Shown here: piece after piece, positions 1 to 15,607 of the stretch
Layout: each line of letters begins with the position of its first letter
How positions within the stretch are numbered: position 1 is the stretch's first letter
Assembly (NCBI GenBank): GCA_025331565.1
Contig: JAFREQ010000034.1
Coordinates: 2,852,001 to 2,916,000, forward strand
Length of the DNA: 64,000 bases
Direction of reading: 5' to 3'
From: Holacanthus passer
Taxonomy: Eukaryota; Chordata; Actinopteri; Pomacanthidae
Position numbers and translations under genes: made by a program
Notes under the pieces: generated by a model
Seen by the model: only the letters and a program-made list of their open reading frames with translations
Databases searched by the model: none
Told to the model about the DNA's origin: nothing

Positions 1-3000
1 AGTTGAGCACATGGAGTTTTGTCTGCTTTAAAAGTGAAAATATGTTAATGTGAGATTATAGCTTTAAAGACCAATTCATATTTTGGTAATTAGAGTTATA
101 TTGTAATTGTTGTGTTCAAGTACATCATTAAACAAAATGCATATCTGCTGTTTGTAGTTCAAGATCACAGAACTAATGCACTTTGTGTGAAAGGCTTATA
201 CAATAACAGAAACATACTCCTGTCATTTTTGTAATTAGCAACGTTTTTGTTGTTAGTGCTCACCAGCTGTTGCCATATTAGCCAGTAAATGTCTTAATAT
301 TAAACGTGAAAACAAGCCAATATATCCAACTAATGCAAACTCAAACTATTAGACTTACTGCGGATGACACACACAGTGTCATAGGATCATTCTCACCAAG
401 ACACAAAAACATTCTTGGCATTTCTTCTTTAACTGCACTGTCATTAAAGAAGGAATCACTTGACCTAAATTCTCTTCACATAATGACATCAAAGCTCATC
501 TTCCAATGCTGTCCATAGGTGAAGGTAGCTTCAATTAGCATTAGAGCTTCATGCTGCACTTTAAATACAAAAACATTGGCCATTTTGGGTCAGATTAAAT
601 CCAGTGTTCATTCTGGGCCAGTCTTCTTTGTTTTGCCAGTGTAAAAAAAATCGCATTTTCTCTGCTTGTTTCTATGTCATCATCAGACATTTCACACTAA
701 ACTGAACTGATTCCAGCCACTACGTTAAAACTGCTTTATAAAGGGAAATTTCCTTGTAGCTGCACTATATACATGTTTTCCTTTTGCCAAAAAAAAAAAA
801 GACACCTGACCTACTGTTGCTTTGTGTGTGCATGAATGGAACACTGAGTTCAATCAAGTTAATGGTGTAATTTACAACTGTGCAAATTTTCTATGCTTAC
901 ATATTATCCTTAAATGATCGTTGCTCTGTCAAAGTGAACAAAACTCTAAAGGTTTTTCAGCACTGTGGACAAATTATGCTTTTGTCTGTTCTTATTGTAC
1001 TTATCAGCTTTGTGCAATGCCTTACTGCAAAATCAGAGTTCAGAGTAAACATTTCACTTCTTTTATCACTGCTGATCAAATGTCTGTAAAATTATATTAT
1101 TGTTTAAGATTTTTTTTTTTAATGTTTTCATGCCAATAAAAAAATCATAGCACAAAAGATGTCTTTGTGATTATTCAATGAGTTTTTGCTCTCATGGCAA
1201 AGTTTGTGTAACTTTTTAACATTTCATCATCACATCTTCAGATTAACCTTATATATTGACATAATAGTACTTAACTTTAAAGCTACGCTAATAGATATTT
1301 TCAGATAAAAATGGATCGGTTAATGTGTGATATGAAAGATAGTAGTGACAAAGGCACACTGAATTATCAGCTGATTCTGCAGGTCACCTCAGAGTGTTTT
1401 TGGCATCTTTCAGCTCATTGTTTTGGTTTTACAGTGACGAAGGAGCGTGTTTCCACTATCCGGGCAGGTGACACAGAATTCAGTTTTCCCATACCCTGTC
1501 CCCATGTGGCTTGTCCGAGGATGAGTAAACAGCAATCGCAAAGTATGTTGCCATCCCTGTGACGAAAGGATCATCTGATGAGGTGACCGGGGGAATAAAT
1601 AGCCAGGACTCAGCTGCTTCCAGGAGGCATGTGTTGGCAGTGTGCTACTGTACAGCCATCACTCTTATATTGATGTGGCCTCGTGTCTGTCACCACCCTG
1701 GTTTCATGGCTGAAAGAAGCCTTGCTTTACTGAACACACAGGATGCTTTGACAGCCTCATGATACAACAGAGGACTGTGTGCGTGTGTGTGAGCTCTCAC
1801 TGAAGCCTCCGGTGGAAATGTGGAAAGAGTTTGTGGTAGTGGAGTAATCTAGAGTGATACTGTATTGAATTATATTTTAATCCACAAAGTTTGTTGGTAT
1901 AGTCCAAGAAATAATGAGTCATGTGTTTTTTGTCTTTTCCCCTCCAGATGTTCTCAGCTGGGGTTAAACCATTACACTAGCAACAAAAGAAAAACTAAAC
2001 CTGTGTTATGAGTTATCAGGTATTATTTTCCTGTGATGCTCCCTGGGACTGAATCTGTGAAGCACTTGGTTAATCTATGTTCATCCACATAAGACAAAAT
2101 ATGACAGTGATTTTCGGAAATGGATGCTGTCTGCGTTTTCCTCAAAGATATCCAGGTTTTGTTTTTAGGAAAAGTGTGTCAGTTTACAGATTAACTTGTT
2201 TGTTGAGCAAGTCATATCCATCCCAGTGATGACAGGCGTGGGGTGTGCACCCGTCCACCACTCACGTTTCAGCACAGATCTTATGCCCACCTTTGCTCAC
2301 TCCACTCGGATACGCTGTCACCCTCTTTGGCCCTCCTCTATCTACTGCAAACAAATCTCAAAGTCAAACAGAGTACATACTAACATCATACCTTTCCCTT
2401 GATAAGCCTGAATGGACTCAGTTCAAATCAAATAGGCTGTAGAGTTTAATGGCTCCATTTTACTGTCAGGCCACCAAAATCTACAAATGATTTGTCTTTT
2501 TTTAAAAAAAAGGACAAATCGGTTTATTCTTTTTTTGCCTTCATGTGTATTACAGTTACGTTTAAATTACTCATCGATTTGTCTCAGAATTTGTGGACAC
2601 ATTAGCTCAGTTGTTCCCACTTGTTGTACATGCGTCACCCATTACAAGCTCAGGCTGTGCAGCCAAACTTTATTTAAAATTCAAAAACTAAATGTTCCCA
2701 AAGATAACAAGTAACTTTTGGACATTAATATTGATATGAAAGACACAATGCACAAAAAAGTTCTGTCCTAAGGCATTTATTAGTTTTATTGGGTTATGGG
2801 AAAGTGGGGAAAAACAGTAAAACTCAAACTACTGCATCTCTGAACTATCTCTTTAACCAGATCACAAATATTTAGACTATTCTGTGACTTCCTTAATGTA
2901 ATTAATGTAATCTTGGCCTGAGGAGGCCCATCCTTCACTTTGAAAACCTCTGATCTAGAGCATACAGATAATACATGATGGTTCCCTATTGATCATTTTC

Positions 3001-3230
3001 TTCATGATCAAAGCCTCTAAGCACTTTCCCAATCATTCAAATTCATGTGGTCAAAAGAAAAACAACCAAAAAAATAGACATCGCACGTTTTACTACTTTT
3101 GTTACAATAGTTCATCATATTCATGTTCCCATCAAAGGTTGGTGCAATATATTAGTTTGCCAATTTTATAACTAAATGATTATGATGAAAACTAGCCAAA
3201 CCACTCTTTCCTAACCTCATGGGTGGCAAA
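1..3230. other. AT-rich non-coding stretch, possible 3' UTR end of an upstream gene
   Basis: No convincing exon is visible on either strand. The open frames here are short, lack family motifs and lack plausible splice context. The part before about 1160 is T-rich and ends in an AATAAA hexamer (1135-1140) followed by GT-rich sequence. This is what the end of a + strand transcript looks like, so positions 1 to about 1160 may be the 3' UTR of a gene whose coding part lies to the left of the window. From 1160 to 3230 I see ordinary intergenic sequence. The UTR reading is inference; the hexamer is seen. Confidence 0.35.
1135..1140 (+). terminator. Candidate polyadenylation signal (AATAAA)
   Basis: AATAAA is followed within 30 bases by GT-rich sequence, a usual vertebrate cleavage context. 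It may close a gene lying left of the window. No coding sequence in view supports it, so it could be a chance hexamer in AT-rich DNA. Confidence 0.3.
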
Positions 3231-3310
3231 CTTCCTGTTTGATTCTCACCCCGCCCACGTATGTGACGCCACACCAATGAGGACACACGGTTTTGATCAC
3301 GTGATTTCAC
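3230..3310. promoter_or_regulatory. Candidate regulatory element with GC box, CCAAT and TCACGTGA palindrome
   Basis: Within about 80 bases there is a CCCCGCCCAC GC-box-like run, a CCAAT (inside CACACCAATGAGG) and a perfect TCACGTGA palindrome at 3297-3304. TCACGTGA is a high-affinity E-box for bHLH-zip factors of the USF/TFE type. The cluster stands out from AT-rich surroundings, about 650 bases before the distal tdh first-exon candidate. Function is inferred from motif density only. Confidence 0.3.
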
Positions 3311-3502
3311 AGCAAACGCTCAGCAAAAAGTTCTATTTTCACTCATCAGGAAAGAGAAAATAAAAACTGTGCAGTTATACATCTGACCTCAATCAGGCTT
3401 AATTCAACTCATATGATGATAATTGAAAATGTAATTAGCGGATTAATCATTAATGACTCTAATCAACTATATATAATTTTATATTATTGATTATAGGTTT
3501 AT

Positions 3503-3503
3503 G

Positions 3504-3566
<63 letters not shown>
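3503..3566. repeat. (TA)n microsatellite
   Basis: About 30 TA dinucleotides run nearly without interruption. The tract is strongly AT and self-complementary, so it can form a cruciform and is prone to length variation. It lies directly before a diverged dispersed repeat fragment. Confidence 0.95.
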
Positions 3567-3570
<4 letters not shown>

Positions 3571-3594
3571 TTGGCGTTAAGGTTAACCTGCTTA

Positions 3595-3765
3595 AAAATA
3601 TTTACATATAGAGTATAATATATTAAAGTTGTAATTATTAATCAATTAATTGATTAGTCAGTGGTTATCAATTAATTAGTTGCTGATTTCCTTTGTCTTC
3701 TGTGATAGAGAGCTGAATATCTTTGGGTTTGCTCTGACATAACAAGTAATTTGAAAGGTACATTT
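3595..3765. repeat. Dispersed teleost repeat fragment (copy 1)
   Basis: This AT-rich stretch contains an 18-base perfect palindrome at 3639-3656 (TAATCAATTAATTGATTA) and ends in CTGAATATCTTTGGGT. The same ending occurs at 47690-47710, after a similarly AT-rich ATTAGT/AATTAATT-containing body. It resembles a dispersed repeat I recall from percomorph genomes, probably a non-autonomous DNA element. The family name cannot be assigned by eye. Confidence 0.45.
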
Positions 3766-3904
3766 CGTGTGAGGTGAATCAGGGGTGACAGTAATCATGA
3801 TCTGAGGCTTTGACCAGCAGTAAATGTGGGACCGCTGAGCAGCGGGGCGCCGGCTGTTGGTGACGTATATGGGCGTAGCCTGTGAGGGAGGACCGCACCT
3901 CCGG

Positions 3905-4102
3905 GGCTCGACCAATCGGAGAGGAAGCCGGCTTCTCCTGCTGCCAGATGGCCGCTGATATATAGCTTGAAGAAGCAGCTGATGCAACACTGGACGGAGA
4001 TAACACGGACATAGGATCGGCCCCGAGGAGGAAACAGCATCTCAGTCTCACACACAGAGCCAGGCAGGAGTTTTTGGCTGCTATAGTCCTGAAGAAAAAC
4101 CG
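3905..4102 (+). promoter_or_regulatory. tdh: Distal tdh promoter and alternative non-coding first exon
   Basis: A CCAAT box (3912-3916) is followed by a TATATAG element (3959-3965) at the usual spacing from a start near 3990. A splice donor (CCG|GTGAGT) follows at 4102/4103. Upstream lies a GC-rich block with TGACGT-like sequence near 3860. The stretch 3990-4102 could be spliced to the first coding exon of tdh at 5827. It is non-coding in that reading: no long frame enters the exon boundary. It might instead begin an unrelated transcript, so RNA data would be needed. Confidence 0.45.
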
Positions 4103-4975
4103 GTGAGTCATGTGATCTCCTTTATTCTTCCTATTAGTCTGAAATCTAATTTATCATCACATGTAAATCTAAAGGCCTGTTTAATTGTCTTCAGTGACCA
4201 CGTGCTGCATCTATTAATAAACCTCTTTTCTTTAATTATAGGGAGCTTTGAATAAGTGATGTTTCATAGTTACATAATCTGTTGCCTGTTTTTTTTTACT
4301 TCTTTTGGCCCAAAGCGAGCAAAGACCTCTCTTAATGACCCTCTTAATGACATTAGATAGCAGACTGCCAGCTTAACAGTGACGCACTGAGTTCAGGCCC
4401 TGCGCCAAAACAGCTTCACTGAGGCGCACTGGCCTGGTTTCATTTGTCTGCGCCTCACAGACCTCTATGTCCAGATTTTATATCCAAAATAACACACTGG
4501 TTGTTCTCATTCGTGCCACAAAATGTCAGGCTCCTCAGATTATCCTCCACCACCACAGCCGCAGGAACAGCAACCCTTCAATTAAGGCGCTGAATTATAG
4601 GCGTTTCTGAGGAGATCCACCATTACGCACAGCATCGGGTCCAAATGGGGGACAGCTCTGAGCAGCCAGTCTGTTACACAACTGCCTGGCATGAGGATGT
4701 GCGTGTAAAACCATGTTGGCACAGCAGAGGACAGCAGGTGTAGTGAGGAGGGCGCAGAGATGGAGCAAGAGCGCACGGATTTTTTTGCGCAAAATAAGTC
4801 TCCAACATGAAATTGGTGCCACATATATGATCTCCTTTGTAATGATAATAATATGTTTTCCGTGTATTACATGATATATTTTTTACTCCAAATCCCTCAA
4901 GACAAAAGATCCATGATTCTAAAAGGGTGCCAGAAATGTTTCCAAATCCTTGTCCCTGTCCTCGTCAACCTGATC
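4103..4975. other. Non-coding stretch between the two tdh first-exon candidates
   Basis: No exon was recognised. The stretch holds moderate-complexity sequence with some GC-rich segments around 4590-4800. Small minus-strand open frames at 4582-4824 have no motifs and are taken as chance. Confidence 0.5.
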
Positions 4976-5016
4976 TTGGCACTGTTGTCCTCTGCTCCTG
5001 TCCGCCCTCTCTCCCT

Positions 5017-5102
5017 GATTGGCTCTGGTTGAAGGCAGGGCAGTATAAATACTCTCAAGTTACTTTCTTCCTTCCTTTTTTGGAAGCTCTCTGCGCTCTT
5101 CG
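5017..5102 (+). promoter_or_regulatory. tdh: Proximal tdh core promoter and non-coding first exon
   Basis: An inverted CCAAT box (GATTGG, 5017-5022) and a clear TATA box (TATAAAT, 5044-5050) predict a start near 5075. The short exon ends at a strong donor (TTCG|GTAAGT) at 5102/5103. The first acceptor downstream is TTTCAG at 5826, eight bases before the tdh start codon. This gives the simplest model of the tdh 5' end: a leader exon of about 30 bases joined to the coding exon. The elements are seen in the sequence; the start site is inferred. Confidence 0.65.
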
Positions 5103-5826
5103 GTAAGTCCACTCCTGCCAGTGATGCGTTGCGCAAAAGTGAAATGAAAGAAACTGCTTTTCTTTATATTAAACCTGCTTAACATCTGTAAATGATAGGA
5201 CACATTTTGGGGCTGTTTGCGATGTGCTGACTTAATGATCCATCTGTTCTGTAGTCGTGTGTTTTTCCTGAAAACGAAATGCATGTTGAAATCTGCAGCA
5301 AAGTCCAGTTTTAAAGTTTAGTAAAAGTTTGCAGACTGTGACTTGATCAAATGTTGGTGCTGCTGTGCTCAGCTGCGCCTCTTTGGAAACAATAGTCATT
5401 TGCATTTGAGTGTCGCCGTCGTGTCTTTCCTTCTGGCACTTTGCAGCCCCTCGGACCGGTTTCATTGTTTTGTAGATGTGTCCCTGTTGTGAGTTTCACC
5501 GTTTTGCTGCAGATGCATTTGAAGGAGTTAAAGTTCCCTCAGTGTCGGTTTTTCTAGTCTGTCTGTCTCTTGGCGCCTGAGGTCTGGAGAGGAGCCCAAA
5601 TCTCTTGACTCAGAACTTTATTGGCTTGGCCAAAAATATGCACTGACATGATGGCAGTCCAATATTTTCAGCTGTCTTCAATTGAATGTCCAGATTTAAA
5701 TCAACAGATTCACATAAAATGAGTATTTGCTCCAGGAAGACGAAAAAAAACCTCTTGACTGAATTTTGCTGATGCCTGTGGAATTTGACCCAAAAGCGTG
5801 AACACATTCCTTTCATCTGCTTTCAG
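5103..5826 (+). other. tdh: Intron in the tdh 5' UTR
   Basis: The intron is bounded by GTAAGT at 5103 and a pyrimidine-rich CTTTCAG at 5826. It has no recognisable coding content. Minus-strand open frames here have no motif and are not supported. Confidence 0.6.
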
Positions 5827-5834
5827 GTACCAGC

Positions 5835-9069
<3,235 letters not shown>

Positions 9070-10040
9070 GGTCGCGCGACGTCGGTCCGAGTATTCTTTG
9101 TACATAATGTAAAGACTGACCAAAGAGAATAGAGAAACATGGCCTGTACATAGTCGTTCTCTCACTTCTCTCTGTAAAATCAGAAGGGCTCTGCTTGCCT
9201 GGCACAAGGCATTTCCAGAATGTAAAAGATCAGTGCGGGCCAGACAATCCTCCCCGCTCCTGTCTATCTACCCCTGCTTTACTCTTTTCCCCCCTTTTCT
9301 CCTGGGAGATTTGGAGCAGTTTGTCAGCAATATCAGGGATAACAACGTGGCCTGTGGAAACTTGTTTGGATGGAAAAGAAAATGACTTGCATGTTGATGA
9401 ATTTGCGCAAATCTTTGCGACTTTTAACAAACAGGAAATGTTGCATTGTGATTCCACAAATCAGTCAGGGTTTTGTTTTCTGCTAAATTTCTAAGGATTG
9501 TCACAAATCAGGTATTCAGGGTCTGTAACTCCTTGGGCTCAAATCCAGTGGGTGTACAAATATACAAGTTGTGTCCTTTGGTGCACTTTAGACAGATTTG
9601 TGTCTTAAAATTACTGAGAAGTAAATGGGCCTAATCACCTGCGGGGGCGATCTCTGATACGGTGCATCTGTATTTCAAGCAGTGCAGAGCGATAATTTCT
9701 TACGCCTTCTGTTTATTCCACGTAACATTATTTATTCTGTCTGTTGGTGTTAAACATGTGGGAGCTTCATTGAGTGAAAGCATGCGAGCACACTCTTGTT
9801 TATGTTCCTGTCCACTTTTATGTTATTTTATTTTTTTTCATCAGCGCTACGGGATTTATTTTGACACAAAAGGGAAATGTGACACTATATGCCACATTTA
9901 CATTTAGCCACATTTGGTGGTTTCTCTATTTTAACATTTTGTAAACGAAATGCTGGAATTGGTTTCTATGTGAAAGTCTTGGTTCTGTCTGTTCAATCAC
10001 AACAAGCTTTAACAATAAAACCTTTTTCCACATACCTGTG
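9070..10040 (+). other. tdh: tdh 3' UTR with polyadenylation signal at 10014-10019
   Basis: After the TGA at 9067-9069 no further coding frame continues. AATAAA at 10014-10019 lies about 945 bases downstream and is followed by GT-rich sequence (10038-10055), so cleavage near 10035-10040 is expected. The UTR is otherwise unremarkable. Confidence 0.7.
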
Positions 10041-12359
10041 CTTGTTTCTGTGTCACTTTGGCACCTTCGCAACCTAGACAGAGAACTTAATCTCCAACAC
10101 AAGTTCGTGTTGACCTTCTTGCATAAACAAACTGCAGGTGATGTTACTTCAGCTCTTACCCTCGGGGCTGGAGAGCGTGCCATGGCAAACATTTGAGTAC
10201 AAAATGTTCTCAACTGTGAAGACTCGTCTGCTGACAGCATGGATGTGTCTGACTTTACTAAAAGAGAATTAGACCTGTTAGAATTTGCTTTTGGTTTAGA
10301 GCAGTGTAAAGGAGCCAAGCAGCCTTATTCGGTTGAGAGTTATGTAAGCTGTCGGGCATTAGATAGATATCAGTTACTGCATTACTGGCAGTGTGTAACC
10401 CACAGCAGATAAGCTGCATCAGCACATGCATTTAGTGATCTTGATGGTCATCCGTAGACGCAGTGACATGCAGAACCTCAAAATGCAATTTTCAGATTGA
10501 CCTCAGATTTGACTCTTCGTGCGACTGTCAACAAAAAAGTCAGATTGTATTTCCAGTATCGCTGAACAGGTTTAAACCAGCATTGTCTGATTGCTGAATG
10601 AGACAATATGAGCATGCATAACTATGCTGTTTCAGTGCAACTTGAGCTTGTGCTGTTGGCAGCAAAAAACAGTCATCTAATCCGTGCATAACTTTCTGTG
10701 TGCTCCAGCCAAAAGTGACACAAAGCATCATATGACTCGATGAAGGCTCCAAGAGTTGGGATGTGCATATGTGGAAATTTGAGAAAACACATCCAGCTGT
10801 CGGGATACTGATTCACACAACGCAAGCACGCACCCACTTAAGTTGTCTTTCTCTGTAAATGTACTTTGTAGTCTAAGGTTCAAATAATTTTACAGTTGGA
10901 CTCCTCCACCTGAATTTCCTGTTTGGTGGCTGGCACCCAGAGTCACTGCAAATGCAGCATTAACTGACTGTTAATGATGATTATTGATGGATTTAATTAC
11001 AGTGCCGATTTAAATGATCTGATCTGGATTGTGGACATAACAAAAACCAGAATGTGTTATTTTGTGTTTTTGCAATTCTTGTTTCAGCATGGAGTGTAAG
11101 TTAATAACATGTTTCAATACTGGATGTGGATGATTGGTGAGCGTGGCTAACAATATTTATAGGTAAGGGAAGTTACGGGTCGTTAGTCATGGTAATTAAA
11201 TCCTGTTCTGCCTTCACATGTCATATTTATTGCAAGGTGAGTCACACATTCGTGGCAAATCCAGTAAGAGAGACTCAAATTATAGCATGAACCTTTACTG
11301 AAATGTCTGAGTTTGGTTCCATTGTTTGTGTTTTCTCTATTGTGTCAAATTTATTTCCCCAAAATGACTTAGTAGTGGGAAGCAGGGTCATTGTTGCAAG
11401 CATATATACTGATGACAATATTACAAAACATTACATAACTTATAGTCAAAGGTGTACAAAACTAACCCTCGTGCATCGATGTGCTGAAGAGTCCTCCTCA
11501 GCACATCAATGAGTGCACTGCTGCTGTATCTCCAAATGGGATCATAAACTGTAACCCTGAGGACAGCAATGTCCTCCACTGCACGCCTGATAGCCTTTCT
11601 TCAGTTTCTCTGTGTCAGTAATTGCAGCCGTCCTGTTTGACCTCGTTTGATTTTATTTTGCAGTTGTGCTACGGAGAGAGAAGAGCTGTGAGAACAGAGA
11701 GAAGACCTCGTGGAAATAGACTTAATCATACTTACAAACGTGACTGCAAAAGTGTGTGCTGTTACTTTGATTGCCAAAAATATTGTAGTTTTTGTTCATT
11801 ATAAAAGACAGTGAACCACAGCATCAAGTTACGGCTTCCTGTGATGGTAATTTAATCGTTTCTCATTTTACTCCTTTTTGAATTAACGTCTTTTCTGTTC
11901 TCCCTCTTTTGGAAAACGGTAGCTTGTCTACCTTCAGGAGCTTGGTAGCAGTGTTGAATCGCAAATGAAAGTTAATATTTGCACTGGATTTGCAATGTTC
12001 CAACTTTATTTTTCATGCAATTTTCCGACCGTCTGGAACAGAGCGTCTTTTTGCTGACATTCAGCCACGAGTTTGTGATGGTGGTGAAGAAGTGAGAGGA
12101 GCCTGCTGGGGCCAATGGCTGAAAAAGTAACTTAGATTTTACAGGAGTTACAACACATATGTGCACATATGCAAGCAAATGCAATGCACACATGTAGACT
12201 TGTTTCAAGGGCAAAATATTTACACACGCAAATTTTGTTTTGCACTACTGTGTTTGAATGTGACTTAACAGATTAAGCTTTCTGAAGGTTGGTTGGGGAA
12301 AGTGTTTTGAAACAGAAACAAGAGCCACGTGATGAGGTGTTCATTTTCCCCTTCTTTTC
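10041..12359. other. Intergenic stretch tdh-pinx1, left part
   Basis: No exon, RNA gene or clear repeat was recognised on either strand. A segment near 10930-11040 has mixed composition and homeodomain-like TTAATGATG/TTAATTAC words and might be conserved, but this cannot be judged from one sequence. Short open frames such as the minus-strand frame at 9926-10318 have no family motif. Confidence 0.5.
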
Positions 12360-12670
12360 CTCTCTCTAGTAATGAACACCGTGCTCTTATGTAAGACGTC
12401 TCCCTGGGTGTGCACACACTCTTGCGGGCCTGCCTCTCACCGGCCAATCAGGGAGCTCCCTTGGTTGCCTGGGCCCCACTGTTTTGTTCGTCATCGTGTA
12501 ATAAGATTCACACGGTGTGCAGCAGCTTACGTTGGGCTGAAAGTGAAGGACGAGACATAAAGAGGGGGTGGGGAGGGGGGCTGCCGGGTGGTGGGCCAAA
12601 CACACCATAACACTCGATGCCACAGCTGTTACTTCACATGCAGACCTGTTGCCATGGTAATAGAGCTCAA
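12360..12670. promoter_or_regulatory. Orphan promoter-like module (CCAAT, G-quadruplex, RFX X-box)
   Basis: A GC-rich island in AT-rich DNA carries GACGTC near 12395, a CCAAT box (12444-12448), and a run able to form a G-quadruplex (four G-runs of 3-6 between 12564 and 12589). It also has a near-perfect RFX X-box, GTTGCCATGGTAA, at 12648-12660. No coding exon follows it within several kilobases. It could be an enhancer, a lncRNA promoter or a far-upstream pinx1 promoter. The motifs are seen; the role is inference. Confidence 0.4.
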
Positions 12671-15580
12671 GACCCCTCCACCACCAGCACCTCCACCCTC
12701 CTCCCACCATGTAACCTCAAGAGAAATGCAAGAGCCGACTGTATAACGCTCCCTTACAGCTACAGTACAGGCTTCTCTTTTTCCATTTCCACAAATCTTT
12801 TAACTTTCATTACAAATTTCATACTTTTAATGTCTTGTTGTCTTGTTTGGGTTTTTTTTTTTGTCTGTGTTTTCATCCTTCCTCCCGTGGGACAATAAAG
12901 AACCGAACTGAGCTTCTTTCTGTTTTTGTTACGGAAACACTTTTGCAAAGCATTGAATGGCTTTTTCCACTGCTGCAGAAGTCTGGATCAGCTGATTCTG
13001 CCATGCTCAGAAAATCAATTACGACCTCGGGGTCATGGTCACACTTATGAGCTCTGTGAATCAATGATCCCTGAGTGATGATTTTAGAATGACATCTTTG
13101 ACCTGCTCTGACCGCTACCACTGCCAATAAGTGCCACCTTTACAGTTTGAATGCGTGATCTGTAGCACTTTAAATCATTTTGAACGAGGCCATTGCAAGG
13201 TCAGAACAAAAACAGGAATGGTAACACGAGGCGCAGTGATACCACAGAACATTGAGAGCTCTATTGTCAGCTTCTTTGTAGGACAATCTGGTTGAGTCAG
13301 GTCGACAATATTCACTGTCACTGATCCCCCTCAGGCTGTTACACAACCTCGCCTTAATCCCATACTTGAGGTGGTAACTTTAACCACCGATTTGGGGTCA
13401 GATTAGAGGTTCACACAACGCGGCCATGACCATTATAGAAACAAACTGATGTCTGACCCTGGAGCAGCAGATGTTATGATCTTGTTCACTTTAATCCCAC
13501 AAGTAAAGCTGTGCAATTAGGGCAAGACTCTGTGGCATACAGGTGCCAGTATCTTTACCTAACTATTTACAGAGTTTATTTTATGAATGAGTTATATATT
13601 CAGTCTATGCTGTTGGACATGGAATTGATGTAAATATTCAGTACTTTCTAAACCACAACTACTCAATCAAGGACTGACACTCAACAAGCAAATAGCAAAG
13701 TCATTTGGTCAAACATTTAAACAAATAAGCTTAAACAAAACGTAGGCAAGGAAGGATTTAAGATACGAGAGGGTTGCGTTCAAAGTCCTTATTTCATTTC
13801 TGTATTTGTTGATTAGATTTTAGATTTGAAAAGTTAAACGTAAAACTAGATATGTATGTTTAGAGTGGTGCAGTATGGTATGTATGTTGCTGTACAAACT
13901 AACAGCACCAAGATAAGAGTAATCGCATCTTAGGGGAGAACATGTGAGTTAGTGAGACTACATTTAATAACACTGGAACACGTGCATGCCGTAGTTTTTC
14001 ACGTTTTTTTCCTGCTATGATCTCACACATAAAACTTCCACAATCTTTCACCGCTCCTCACTCTTGAATCACTTTTAAACAATAAATTAACATACATTTT
14101 CTAATTATTTTTTAACTTTCAATTAATAATTCACATGGAAAGACAACAAAGTTTCTTTTGTGACATAATATTGCAACTTACAAACAACCCCTGAAGGTGA
14201 ATCACGTCAGGCTGTTTTGTTGATCCTGGACGTGATTTCAAATCACTAAGTTACACATCTTCTGGAACTATTGGCAAAAATAAATATTATGCCCATTTCT
14301 TGGCCTTAGGCACACAGGAATTGTGGACACTGGCCTCATATCTAGACTAAGACGTGTGATAGGGCTGACAAATGTTCCCAGAAAGCTTTTATAACCACTA
14401 CTTAACTCAAGGACAATCAAGTCTGAGCCAGCACTTACAACTGGGATGATTTTAGATGTTTAGAGGCTTAATTATAACCAACCAATAACAGCCCATTAAC
14501 TAGCACTGACACTATTAGTCCACTGATGTTACTGTCCTTTATCTGGCTTTTGCTTTCTTCTAATGCTGTGGTCACTGGTTGTTTATCCCTAGTTAGTTTG
14601 TTGTCTTAAAGTATGTTGATTACAAGTTACATAAGAGGATTTTAGTATGCATGTTGAATCCAGTTGGTCCACATTTCAGTCACAGCTGCTTACTTTTGTG
14701 GTGGTTGAAGCTGCTGCCTTCAAGTGCTCCTTGTAAACTCCTATTGTAGAGTGAAAGTGTTTTTTGTTGGCAGAAAAAAACTATTATGTGAACATTTATA
14801 GCCATGTTTAGAGGGGACGAAAGGATTCTTGTTTACTTCTTCTTTCCCCATAATTCGAAGCAGCTTCTCTATTCTCTGCACCAGATTGAGAAGTGGGCAG
14901 ATTACCATCACTTGTACCAAAAACTGTTGACATGGCATCTTGCGCAGCTGAGGTTTAGTGAATCACATCCATCAGTAAAAACATTATGACATTATGACAT
15001 TGTCTGCAGGTTTAAGAACATGTTATGCAATGCTTTGTTGGAATTTGCACATCATAGTTTCGGGTGGCGCTTGACTGATAGTGGCCTGATATCAGTTTAT
15101 ACTGGCTGATCACAGCCACATAGCATATATTGGTTTTGGCATTTATATTTGAAGGTATGCCAAATAAATTACAGTAATTTAATGCTTTAGTCTGCATTTT
15201 CTTTTTAGATATTTGATGCCGGTTTCAATGATAATATATGTTGTGGTATTTGTGTTTTATACATTAAATGTAATTGTTGAATTTCAGCTGAATACAAAAT
15301 TTTTGTTTTTTAAATATGATATAGCTACTGCATGTTACATATAGTATTATTGTTCATCTATGGAAAATCCTTTCTCCGTACATTTTGGTCACAACTCTAA
15401 TAACTGATTAAAGGTCTATGTATAAAAATAATAATATATTGCTAATATTTTTGCTACTAGTCATATTTTTGATGTATATACATCAGCATCAGACAGAGAA
15501 ACCAACTGTGAATCAGACTGTAGTTTTGGGTCCATTGAACCTGAGTGACCCGCACAAGTAGCATGTTTTAATGTTGAGGT
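12671..15580. other. Intergenic stretch tdh-pinx1, right part
   Basis: AT-rich and without recognisable exons. A sequence ending in CCGTGGGACAATAAAG at 12884-12899 resembles the retroelement-like tails seen elsewhere in the window (17785, 20825), so a truncated copy may end here. The rest, 12.9-15.58 kb, shows nothing I can name. Confidence 0.45.
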
Positions 15581-15590
15581 TATGTGGCTG

Positions 15591-15607
15591 TGGCGCCCTC
15601 TGCTGGT
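15591..15607 (-). promoter_or_regulatory. Strong CTCF-like motif
   Basis: Read on the minus strand the site is CCAGCAGAGGGCGCCA, matching the well-known CTCF core (CCASYAGRKGGCRS) at essentially all informative positions. It sits about 225 bases upstream of the pinx1 start codon, so it could mark an insulator or promoter-proximal loop anchor. Occupancy cannot be seen from sequence. Some fish repeats also carry this core. Confidence 0.5.
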
